Source of the DNA: Cumulibacter sp047975195
GTDB taxonomy: Bacteria > Actinomycetota > Actinomycetes > Mycobacteriales > Antricoccaceae
DNA: 10,743 nucleotides
NCBI GenBank assembly: GCA_047975195.1
Contig: JBKEDB010000167.1
Span: forward strand, 1 to 10,743
Direction of reading: 5' to 3'
Part shown: piece by piece, positions 1-6,164 of the stretch
Numbering within the stretch: the first letter of the stretch is position 1
Layout of the letters: each line of letters opens with the position of its first letter
Position numbers and translations under genes: made by a program
The notes under the pieces: model-generated
Database searches by the model: none
What the model was told of the DNA's origin: nothing
Seen by the model: only the letters and a program-made list of their open reading frames with translations

Positions 1-151
1 CAGCGGTCGCGAGGTCGAGGTGCAGCGAATCGCGTAGCACCGGCACCAGCAGTGGAATGCCGTACACGAAGGCGCAGGCCGACATCTGTGCCAGCACCCC
101 GATCGCCAGGATGAGCCAGCGACGGGCGGGGGCGGCGGGTTCGGCGGGCAT
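1..151 (-). CDS. MFS transporter, N-terminal fragment (cut by window edge)
   Basis: Reading the minus strand from an ATG at 151 gives about 50 residues that run off the left edge. A short Pro/Ala-rich cytoplasmic start (MPAEPAAPARRW) is followed by a hydrophobic segment (LILAIGVLAQMSACAFVYG), then IPLLVPVLRDSLHLDLATA. This is the usual opening of a 12-helix major facilitator: helix 1 followed by a loop with a short amphipathic stretch. A GGGGA lies four bases before the ATG and could serve as ribosome binding site. The frame stays open upstream of this ATG, but that part lacks hydrophobic or conserved sequence. It lies 71 bp downstream of the thiolase gene on the same strand and may be the last gene of that transcript. 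The substrate cannot be inferred from the fragment. Confidence 0.7.
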   Translation of the reverse strand, partial: MPAEPAAPARRWLILAIGVLAQMSACAFVYGIPLLVPVLRDSLHLDLATA

Positions 152-222
152 GATCCCCGACGCTACGCCCGCGATCTCATACGGTGGAAGACAGGACCAA
201 GATCCGGGAGCGGCGTTGGCCG

Positions 223-1416
223 CTAGCCCTTCTGTGCCCCAACTATCGAAACGAAGGAGACGCACTCGCCCGGTCTGCCGCCGAGGTTATGCGTGAGGCC
301 GTACTGCTTACCGCGTTGTTTGATTTGGCGCTCCGGCGGTGCCTCACCACGCAACTGCAACCAGCACTCGTACAGCATCCGCAGTCCGGAAGCGCCGATC
401 GGATGCCCGAAACTCTTCAGCCCGCCGTCCGGGTTGACCGGGAGTTCGCCGTCAAGTGCGTACTTGTTCGCTAGCGTGTCCGCGACAACCTCTCCGCGGG
501 CAGAGAACCCGAGGTCCTCCATCAGCACAAGTTCGGTCGGGGTGAAGCAATCGTGCACTTCGGCCATCATCAGGTCGTTGCCCGGATCGTCTACGCCGGC
601 TTGCTGGTAGGCATCCTTGCTCGACTGCACGACCTCCTCAAATGTCGTGTAGTCGTAGTTGGGGTCGTAAGAGCCCGTCCCCGGACCGGCCGCGAACGAC
701 AACGCTTTCACGTACATCGGCTTGTCCGTGTACTTGTGTGCATCTTCGGCCCGCACGATAATCGCGGCTGCCGATCTGTCACTGACCCCGGAGCAATCGA
801 AGACACCGAGGTCACCGGCCACGGTGGTGGCGCTCGCGATCTTTTTCTCCGGTACCTCCTGTTGGAACTGCGCGAGGCTGTTACGCGCGCCGTTGTAGTG
901 ATTCTTGTAGGCCACCCGCGTCATGGCTCGCTTAATCTCGTCGCGCGGGATGCCGTATTTCTCGGCGTACGCCGGAACCAGCATGGAGAAGCTCGCTGGT
1001 GCGGTGAGGCTCAGGGAGGTGCCGTCGTCCGGAGCGCCGCCGGTGGTGAGTCCCGAATAGCCCGAATCCTTGAGCTTCTCGACGCCGACCGCCATCACCA
1101 TGTCGTATGCGCCGGATGCTACGGCGTAGCACGCGTTGCGGAAGGACTCCGATCCACTCGCGCAGAAATTCTCCACGCGAGTGATCGGCTTGTAATCGAT
1201 CTTCAGTGCCTTCGATAGCAGCATTCCGGAGTTGCCCGAACTCAGCGTGCCAAGCCAGTATGCGTCGATTGCATCGCGGTCTACGCCGGCCGAGTCCAGC
1301 GCCTGGGTTACCGCGTCGACCATGAGGTCTTCGGCGGACTTGTCCCAGTGCTCGGCGAATCGAGTACATCCCATTCCGATGATCGCGACGCGATCCTTGA
1401 TGCCGTGTGAGCTCAT
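223..1416 (-). CDS. SCP-x-like thiolase / lipid-transfer-type acyl-CoA thiolase homologue
   Basis: A 397-residue protein of thiolase-superfamily length. The N-terminus (VAIIGMGCTRFAEHWDKSAEDLM) is typical of the SCP-x/lipid-transfer branch. The nucleophile loop reads VENFCASGSESFRNA with Cys85. The middle motif is EVHDCFTPTEL (His289, Cys290), followed by GHPIGASG (His338). The last motif, normally Cys-x-Gly-Gly-Gly-x-Gly in biosynthetic and degradative thiolases, reads THNLGGRPGEC (375-385), so Asn sits where the second catalytic Cys is expected. Family members cleave or condense CoA thioesters, and actinobacterial relatives such as Ltp2 act as DUF35-dependent retro-aldolases on steroid side chains. 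Its ATG overlaps the stop of the upstream fusion gene by four bases (ATGA), implying translational coupling and probably a complex with the DUF35 domain. The exact substrate is unknown. Confidence 0.9.
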   Translation of the reverse strand: MSSHGIKDRVAIIGMGCTRFAEHWDKSAEDLMVDAVTQALDSAGVDRDAIDAYWLGTLSSGNSGMLLSKALKIDYKPITRVENFCASGSESFRNACYAVASGAYDMVMAVGVEKLKDSGYSGLTTGGAPDDGTSLSLTAPASFSMLVPAYAEKYGIPRDEIKRAMTRVAYKNHYNGARNSLAQFQQEVPEKKIASATTVAGDLGVFDCSGVSDRSAAAIIVRAEDAHKYTDKPMYVKALSFAAGPGTGSYDPNYDYTTFEEVVQSSKDAYQQAGVDDPGNDLMMAEVHDCFTPTELVLMEDLGFSARGEVVADTLANKYALDGELPVNPDGGLKSFGHPIGASGLRMLYECWLQLRGEAPPERQIKQRGKQYGLTHNLGGRPGECVSFVSIVGAQKG

Positions 1417-2846
1417 CGCTGCGCTTCCTTTCCGCCGGTATCCGCGTGGATCGGGCGTGCTTTCCAGAAATAATTGTGTATGCCGCTCGCCTCAGAGATC
1501 TTGCGGAAGGTGAGCTCGACGCGTTGTCCCACGTGTACGGTCTCCGGGTCGCAGTCGGTCAGCTCGCAGGAGAACCGTCCGCCGCTGTCGAAGTCCAGGA
1601 CGACGCCGACGGTCGGTGGTGCGGGTGAGAAGGCCAAATGATCGATCGTGTACGTGGCGATCCGGGCCGGTTCATCCGCCATCGGCTCATCGCGCATCGC
1701 ATTGACCGCGTGACATGACAAGCAGACTCGTTGCGGTGGCAGATGTCGGGTCCCGCACTTTTCGCAGGCGCTGCCGATGAATCCGAACTTCCATCCGACA
1801 CCGCGGTAGGACGCCGGTGCAACCGCCCGCTCAGGATTGGGCCGACGTGGTTGCGGTCGCTGGAGCAATCCCTTCCAGGTGAGGAAACTCGCGTAGTCCA
1901 GCGCGCCATCAGTATGCGAGATCTGTGCCGCGACAGAGTCGCGCTGCCGTCGGTCAGGGAGTGCCGCAGTGGCGCGCAATAGGAGGACATCAACGCCGTC
2001 GGCGAGCACCAACAGCGCAATGACATCGCCGGGATCGGCGCGATCTAGCGCATCCGCCAACTGAACTCCGGTGTGCGCTGCGCCGGTGTACCCGATCGCG
2101 GTGCTGAGGTCATCGGCGAGCGCGCCGTCGGTGAGGTCCAGCGAAGCGGCGAACCGCTTCGCGGCCCGCGGGGAGAGCCCGCTGATGGCGAGCGAATCGA
2201 CCTCCTCGACACCGATGCCCGCGCGCTCGCAGGCGTCTTCGAACGCCTGCGTTGCTAACTCCAGGTAGACGTCCTCACCGAATCGCTCTTCCCAGGACGC
2301 CGACCAGGCTTCGCCTGGCGCACGCCAGCGATCGAGGAATTCGGCGGTTGCGCTCGCGGTGCCCACCAGCGTTGCCACGGGATCGCCGTACCCGACAACG
2401 AATGCCGCGGCCGCGTCGCCGCTTCCGATCTCGTCAGGCGAACCGGCTGGTCCGACGCGCGTGTCAGACATCGCGACGAGCGAGCCGCCCGGTTGATGGA
2501 ACCCGCCCAGCAGCGCGCCGATCGCGCTGCGCACCGACCCGCACTGATCACTCGCGCGCACCTGCCGAGGCAGATTCAGCGCCGCGTGCACTGTCGTCGC
2601 GTTGGTCTTGTCGGCGTACGCCGGGAAACTGCTGGCGAACAGCAATGAGGCCGGGTCACCTTGATGGGACCGCAGTGCCGCGCGAGCCGCCTCGACGGCC
2701 ATTGTCGTGGTGTCCTCGTCGTACGACGCGACCGTGCGCGCCCGCTTGCCCGGCTTTCCGCCCAGCACGCTGGCAATAGATGCCTGGCTGAGTCGGTGGT
2801 GTGGCAGATAGCTGGCTTATGCCAACACCCCTGGATCGTCGCTCAT
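1413..2846 (-). pseudogene. HMG-CoA-synthase-like / DUF35 fusion protein, interrupted by an in-frame TAA at codon 10
   Basis: The ATG at 2846 has a strong ribosome binding site (GGGGAGA, four bases away) and reads MSDDPGVLA, then TAA at 2819-2817, then ASYLPHHRLSQASIASVLGG in the same frame without interruption to 1413. Family members start with a strand such as GxxAYGAYLPxxRL, so the stop replaces what is normally a Tyr. Only a GTG at 2768 without a ribosome binding site would give a stop-free protein (451 residues), and it would lack that first strand. Domains in the 451-residue numbering: a KAS III/HMG-CoA-synthase-like fold, 1-300, and a DUF35 zinc ribbon plus OB-fold, about 325-440, with Cys335, Cys338, Cys349 and Cys352. 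At the nucleophile position (ASDQCGSVRSAIGAL) Val aligns with the usual Cys. It may be a nonsense mutant, a sequencing error, or read by reinitiation. It is coupled by a 4-bp overlap to the thiolase gene. Confidence 0.75.
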
Positions 2847-2858
2847 CTGTCTCCCCTC
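2847..2858 (-). promoter_or_regulatory. Ribosome binding site that fixes the original start of the fusion gene
   Basis: On the minus strand GAGGGGAGACAG directly precedes the ATG at 2846. The purine-rich core GGGGAGA with four-base spacing is the best Shine-Dalgarno in this part of the window. No comparable site precedes the GTG at 2768. This supports 2846 as the ancestral start and makes the TAA at codon 10 a real interruption of that frame. Confidence 0.65.
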
Positions 2859-3070
2859 GTCCGAGTCGCGTGGCGAAAGCGATCTCCGAGTCGTGGACGC
2901 GGCCGCGCAGCCCGAGGCGCGTCCGCATCACCGGCGCAAGAGGCCGTGGCGTTCACAGCACCGCCTCTCGCGAGGGCGCCGGCGTGCTCGGGTCGCTCCA
3001 GTATTGCCCGCTGGGGCCGACGGAAACAAGACTGCAGATTCGCTGGGCGGGCGCCTTGTGGGTCGGTTAC

Positions 3071-3076
3071 TAAAAT
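3071..3076 (+). promoter_or_regulatory. Candidate -10 box for a leaderless GNAT transcript
   Basis: TAAAAT matches the actinobacterial TANNNT -10 pattern. It is followed by seven bases and then the ATG at 3084, the spacing expected if transcription starts on the A of the start codon. No Shine-Dalgarno precedes either 3075 or 3084. No convincing -35 is visible. Confidence 0.4.
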
Positions 3077-3311
3077 GAACGCCATGGATGCGACGTCGAT
3101 CGAACTCACCGACGCCACCTCGCCAGCGGACGCGGAGATCGTCGCGGCGCTCGCCGCACGTACGTTCGGCGATGCCTGCCCACCGTGGCTGTCGCGTCAG
3201 TATGTGCAGGAGTTCATCGATAACGAGTTGTCGGCGGCCCGGTTCGCGTTGTGGATCGCCGATCCCGATGCGCACGTCGTGCTCGCGTCCGTTGACGGGG
3301 ACGGGGACGTG

Positions 3312-3336
3312 CATGGATACGCGCTGTGTATCCATG
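3312..3336. repeat. Short perfect inverted repeat within the GNAT remnant
   Basis: Arms CATGGATAC (3312-3320) and GTATCCATG (3328-3336) are perfect complements around a 7-base loop. It encodes the GNAT strand HGYALCIH, so it may be coincidental, but it lies only 12 bases before the much larger hairpin that replaces the rest of the gene. Confidence 0.55.
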
Positions 3337-3348
3337 ATGCGCCAAAAA

Positions 3349-3405
3349 CGCAGCGAAATCGGGTATGCATCGCACCCTCAGCGATGCAGGCCCGATTTCG
3401 CTGCG
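3349..3405. repeat. 57-nt long hairpin (palindromic element) at the GNAT breakpoint
   Basis: Outer arms CGCAGCGAAATCGGG (3349-3363) and CCCGATTTCGCTGCG (3391-3405) are perfect 15-bp complements. Inside, TGCATCGC (3366-3373) and GCGATGCA (3381-3388) form 8 more pairs around the 7-base loop ACCCTCA. The only interruption is a 2x2 internal mismatch (TA opposite GG). The structure has 23 base pairs in 57 nt. No T-run follows, so it is not a classical intrinsic terminator. It starts four bases after the last GNAT-like codon. It could be a REP- or MITE-like palindrome or a processed RNA structure. I do not recognise the family, and there is no second copy in this window. Confidence 0.8.
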
Positions 3406-3422
3406 AGTCTTGCAGCATTCGT

Positions 3423-3439
3423 GCGAGGTTAATCCTCGC
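3423..3439. repeat. Small inverted repeat downstream of the long hairpin
   Basis: GCGAGG (3423-3428) and CCTCGC (3434-3439) are perfect complements around TTAAT. It lies 17 bases after the 57-nt hairpin and may be part of the same element or a weak terminator stem. No T-tract follows. Confidence 0.45.
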
Positions 3440-3572
3440 CGCCGGCCAGTTGCGAAGAGTGATGCTGTGGTCGTCCGGCGCGGACCCGTGCCCTAGCGCG
3501 CAATGAAGTGCTCGGTAGGGTGACCGAGCGCGGGTCGCTGGCTCGCCCACCTGTTGCGATGAAGGGAAGAGG

Positions 3573-3983
3573 ATGTCCACCACGATTCGACGCGGACTGC
3601 GCCGATTGATCGGACTCACGGTTGACGATGAGCAGCCGGGCTTCGCCACCTCGCGGATGACGGTGACGGAGGATCACCTCAATGGTGGTGGCATCCTGCA
3701 CGGCGGTGCGATTGCGACGATGTGCGATAGCGCCATGGGTCACGCCGTCGGATCGGTCGTGGCTGCAGAAGGCCAGGGTGCCGCCACCGCGACCCTGAAC
3801 CTGACCTTCTTGAACCGCGCCGAACTCGGGGACGAACTGATTGCGAACGCGCGCGTGCAGAAACGTGGTAAGCGCATCGTGATCGTGCGCGCGACGGTCT
3901 TGCGGCCTAGCGACGGCACCGAGATCGCCGAGGGTATCGCAACGTTCGGGACGTTCGATCGTCGCAAGCGATCGTCGAAGTAG
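3573..3983 (+). CDS. PaaI-family hotdog-fold thioesterase
   Basis: A 136-residue single hotdog domain, normal length for the PaaI/YdiI group. These enzymes hydrolyse acyl- or aryl-CoA thioesters in the cytoplasm, usually as homotetramers. The family's signature is clear: the loop NGGGILHGGAIATMCDSAMGHAV (37-59), with His43-Gly44-Gly45 at the start of the central hot-dog helix and Asp52 in the usual catalytic acid position. The following strands (AATATLNLTFLNRAELGDELIANARV and KRIVIVRATVL) complete the sheet. A ribosome binding site (GAAGGG, six bases before ATG) fixes the start. The last residues are basic (RRKRSSK). It lies 49 bp before the HxlR regulator on the same strand and could share a transcript with it. 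The substrate is unknown. Confidence 0.9.
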   Translation: MSTTIRRGLRRLIGLTVDDEQPGFATSRMTVTEDHLNGGGILHGGAIATMCDSAMGHAVGSVVAAEGQGAATATLNLTFLNRAELGDELIANARVQKRGKRIVIVRATVLRPSDGTEIAEGIATFGTFDRRKRSSK

Positions 3984-4032
3984 CGCGCCGCGTCGTAGTG
4001 TGGGCCTCCAGCGAGAAGGCAGTGGAGGACAG

Positions 4033-4665
4033 ATGCTTGAACGCGCGGATGCCACACGCAGCTATGGGCAATATTGTCCGGTCGCGGTCGGCCTCGATCT
4101 GATCGGTGACCGGTGGGTGCTGTTGATCTGTCGGGAGCTGGCCGGGGGGCCGCGCGGCTTTAATGCACTTTTGCGCGCCCTGCCGGGATTGGCGTCGAAT
4201 CTGCTGTCTACCCGACTGCGCACGATGGTTGCCGACGGATTGGTCGCTCGAGGCGAAGGCGGTTACCGGCTCACTCAGGAAGGTCGAGCGGTCATCCCGG
4301 TCTTGCGGGCGATCGCTCGGTTTGGCGTGCGGGGCCTGTCGAGCGAGCCCGCGGAGCCCGTCAACGCGTATCGGTCCACGCGCGGATTCCTGTTGCCATG
4401 GGCATCGAGTGACAAGTTGCCGCCCCTAGTGGTCGTACATGCCGCCGACGGTTCGACAGCTGACCTGGTCGTTGAGAACGGCGTAGCCGGTGTGCGTGAA
4501 CACGCGGATGACTCACGTTCGGACGTCGTACACCTGCACGTTGACGCGGGCAACCTCGTCTCCGTACGCCGAGGGGAATCGACGTTCGCTGGCCACATCG
4601 AGGGTCCCGACGCGGCGGCCGCTGCGGTATTGGCCGCACTGCTGCTCACACCTGCCGACGAATAG
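4033..4665 (+). CDS. HxlR-family winged-helix transcriptional regulator
   Basis: The ATG at 4033 follows a good ribosome binding site (GGAGG, five bases away) and is preferred to an in-frame GTG at 4000. The product has 210 residues. Residues 10-90 are a typical HxlR winged helix: YGQYCPVAVGLDLIGDRWVLLICREL with the conserved Cys15, then the recognition part (GFNALLRALPGLASNLLSTRLRTMVADGLV) and the wing (ARGEGGYRLTQEGRAV). Unlike minimal HxlR proteins (about 110-130 residues) it has about 110 additional C-terminal residues ending in an Ala/Leu-rich helix, perhaps a ligand or dimer domain. HxlR proteins often sense electrophiles or quinones through the conserved Cys. It sits 56 bp before an exporter, with a dyad in between starting at its stop codon, so it probably controls that exporter. 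Confidence 0.9.
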   Translation: MLERADATRSYGQYCPVAVGLDLIGDRWVLLICRELAGGPRGFNALLRALPGLASNLLSTRLRTMVADGLVARGEGGYRLTQEGRAVIPVLRAIARFGVRGLSSEPAEPVNAYRSTRGFLLPWASSDKLPPLVVVHAADGSTADLVVENGVAGVREHADDSRSDVVHLHVDAGNLVSVRRGESTFAGHIEGPDAAAAAVLAALLLTPADE

Positions 4666-4681
4666 TGTAAGAATTAAACTA
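4663..4681. promoter_or_regulatory. Candidate operator dyad between the HxlR gene and the MFS exporter
   Basis: The 19-bp sequence has the pattern TAGT-N-TAA-NNN-TTA-N-ACTA: seven matched base pairs per half around a 3-base centre, broken by one mismatch each side. It is markedly A/T-rich against the surrounding GC-rich DNA. It begins on the stop codon of the regulator gene. The embedded TAAACT (4675-4680) could be a -10 box, so a bound repressor would block the exporter promoter. Assignment to HxlR is inference from position. Confidence 0.5.
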
Positions 4682-4713
4682 CCGAGTGGGAAGTCGCTCG
4701 TGATCTCACTCGG
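4682..4713 (+). promoter_or_regulatory. Inverted repeat next to the exporter ribosome binding site
   Basis: CCGAGTG (4682-4688) and CACTCGG (4707-4713) are perfect 7-bp complements around 18 bases. The right arm takes the first two G of the GGAGG ribosome binding site (4712-4716), so in RNA the stem could reduce translation of the exporter. It may also be a second protein-binding site. It is not long enough to be sure. Confidence 0.35.
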
Positions 4714-4721
4714 AGGTGCAT

Positions 4722-6128
4722 GTGCCGTCGTCCAAGCCGGGTCTCGTTCTGCTCTCGACCGGTATGTCGGTGTTCGCCGTATTCCTGGATACCTCGATCC
4801 TGTACGTGGCTTTTCCATCGATCACTGAGGCGTTCCCCGATTCCACCGCGTCAGGGCTGGCCTGGGTGCTGAACGCCTACACCGTCGTTTTCGCGGCCGT
4901 GCTCATACCGGCTGGCCGGATTGCCGATCGGATCGGGCGGCGGCGGATGTTCCTCGGTGCCGTCGTCGCGTTTACCACGGCCTCGATGCTCTGCGGAGTC
5001 GCGCCATCGGTGGAACTGCTTGTTGTCGGCCGAGTGTTGCAAGCTCTTGGTGCCGCCGCCATGGTTCCCTCGTCGCTGGCGCTTGTCCTGCAGACGTTCC
5101 CCGCTCCCGAGCAGCCACGCGCGATCGCGATTTGGGGTGCCATTGGCGGGGTGGCGGGCGCCGCAGGCCCAACGCTGGGCTCGATCGTGATTCAGACGCT
5201 TGACTGGCGCTGGGTGTTCTTCATCAACGTGCCGGTCGGGATCGCGAGCTACTTCCTTGGCCGGCGGGTGTTGCCCGAGGGGCGTGAATCTGTCCGCGGG
5301 CGAATCCCAGACCCGTGGAGCATCGCGTTGGTGATCGCGGCGGTCTCGGCGCTGTCGTACGGCGTCGTGCAGACTGAACGAGTCGGCTGGCTCAGTGGAG
5401 TGCTTGGGTTGTCGGTCGGCGTCGCCGTCGTGCTGAGCGCCATCTTCGTCTGGCGATCGAGCCGGATCGACAACGCGGTACTCGATCTGAAGCTGTTCTC
5501 CTCCGCCGGGTTCCGGTGGGCGAATCTGGCCACGTGTGTGTACTCGGCGGGATTCGGAGTGGTGTTCCTGTGCAATGTCTTGTTCACTACCGAGATCTGG
5601 GATTACTCCGTTATCCAAGCAGGATTCGCGATCGCTATCGGCCCCGCGATCGTGGCGGTGCTCGCGCCGAGAGTCGGCAAGCTTGCGGGTCGGGTCGGTC
5701 AACGCTCCATATTGATCCCCGGTGGGCTGGTGTGGGCGAGCGCGCCGGCGTACTTCATTCTAATGGCGACCGAACATCCGCAATATCTCGCGCACTACCT
5801 TCCTGCGCAGGTGCTCGGCGCGATCGGCGTAGCGATGGTGATGCCGCAATTGAACTCGGCCGCGGTGCGTGACCTACCGCAGGACCAACTCGGGCAGGGC
5901 GCCGCGGCTAGCCAGGCCGCACGCAATATCGGCACCACGATTGGGGTATCCGTCGCGATCGCCATGGTCGCCGCGACCGCTGGTATCGCCGGATTCCATC
6001 ATGCGTGGACATTCGCAATCTGCACGGGGCTGGTTGTCACGCTGCTGGCGTTCTTGTTGCCGCGTCACACGCGGCGCGACGAACCTGCGGTGGAGTCGCC
6101 AACGATGCTGACCGACGACGGTAGGTAA
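4722..6128 (+). CDS. DHA2-type (EmrB/QacA-like) MFS drug exporter
   Basis: A 468-residue membrane protein with hydrophobic segments fitting a 14-helix DHA2 drug:H+ antiporter. Helix 1 carries LDTSILYVAFPSITEAF, the DHA2 form of the LDxTIVNVALP motif. The helix 2-3 loop carries motif A, GRIADRIGRRRMF. GPTLGSIVIQTLDWRWVFFINVPVG is the antiporter motif C region. The C-terminus is a short charged tail. GTG at 4722 is chosen because GGAGG lies five bases before it; the in-frame GTG at 4716 would overlap that site. It is preceded by an HxlR regulator and two inverted repeats, a common regulator/exporter arrangement. The likely role is export of a toxic small molecule in exchange for protons, and the substrate is not deducible. 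Confidence 0.93.
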   Translation: MPSSKPGLVLLSTGMSVFAVFLDTSILYVAFPSITEAFPDSTASGLAWVLNAYTVVFAAVLIPAGRIADRIGRRRMFLGAVVAFTTASMLCGVAPSVELLVVGRVLQALGAAAMVPSSLALVLQTFPAPEQPRAIAIWGAIGGVAGAAGPTLGSIVIQTLDWRWVFFINVPVGIASYFLGRRVLPEGRESVRGRIPDPWSIALVIAAVSALSYGVVQTERVGWLSGVLGLSVGVAVVLSAIFVWRSSRIDNAVLDLKLFSSAGFRWANLATCVYSAGFGVVFLCNVLFTTEIWDYSVIQAGFAIAIGPAIVAVLAPRVGKLAGRVGQRSILIPGGLVWASAPAYFILMATEHPQYLAHYLPAQVLGAIGVAMVMPQLNSAAVRDLPQDQLGQGAAASQAARNIGTTIGVSVAIAMVAATAGIAGFHHAWTFAICTGLVVTLLAFLLPRHTRRDEPAVESPTMLTDDGR

Positions 6129-6164
6129 CTCCCCCGCGGAATCGGGTGATATGACGTGATTGCG

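Larger units (their letters stand above)
3084..3506 (+). pseudogene. GNAT-family N-acetyltransferase, C-terminally truncated
   Basis: The first 87 residues look like the N-terminal half of a GNAT acetyltransferase: an N-terminal strand and helix (DATSPADAEIVAALAARTFGDACPP), a second helical part (YVQEFIDNELSAARF), then the central strands (ALWIADPDAHVVLASVDGDG, VHGYALCIHDAP). The acetyl-CoA binding half (strand 4 with the R/Q-x-x-G-x-G/A loop, helix 3 and the C-terminal strands, about 80 more residues) is absent. From codon 88 (3345) the frame reads into a hairpin repeat and then unrelated, Arg/Cys-rich sequence to the TGA at 3506, and no other frame downstream resumes GNAT sequence. The product could not bind acetyl-CoA in the normal way. 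Start 3084 is preferred over the in-frame ATG at 3075 because of the leaderless promoter spacing. Whether it is still expressed is unknown. Confidence 0.65.

Noticed and set aside
2847..3070. Possible small gene between the fusion gene and the GNAT remnant
   Set aside because: Several frames are open because of high GC, but none has a ribosome binding site plus recognisable sequence. I take it as the promoter region of the minus-strand operon, though I cannot point to a convincing -35/-10 pair.
2661..3083. Long upstream extension of the GNAT frame
   Set aside because: The extension runs through the opposite-strand fusion gene and reads as Arg/Ala-rich noise. The GNAT similarity begins only near 3084.
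3349..3405. Rho-independent terminator
   Set aside because: The stem is strong but it is followed by AGTCTTG rather than a T-run, and it lies inside the disrupted reading frame rather than after a stop codon.
4851..5702. A 283-codon open frame on the minus strand opposite the MFS gene
   Set aside because: It is antisense to a clearly homologous exporter, its product is rich in Arg, Asp, His and Pro with no recognisable fold, and there is no start signal. It is a codon-bias shadow of the GC-rich gene.
6129..6164. Bidirectional terminator between the convergent MFS and WYL genes
   Set aside because: Only a 4-bp CCCG/CGGG stem is present in the 36-bp gap, too weak to call.
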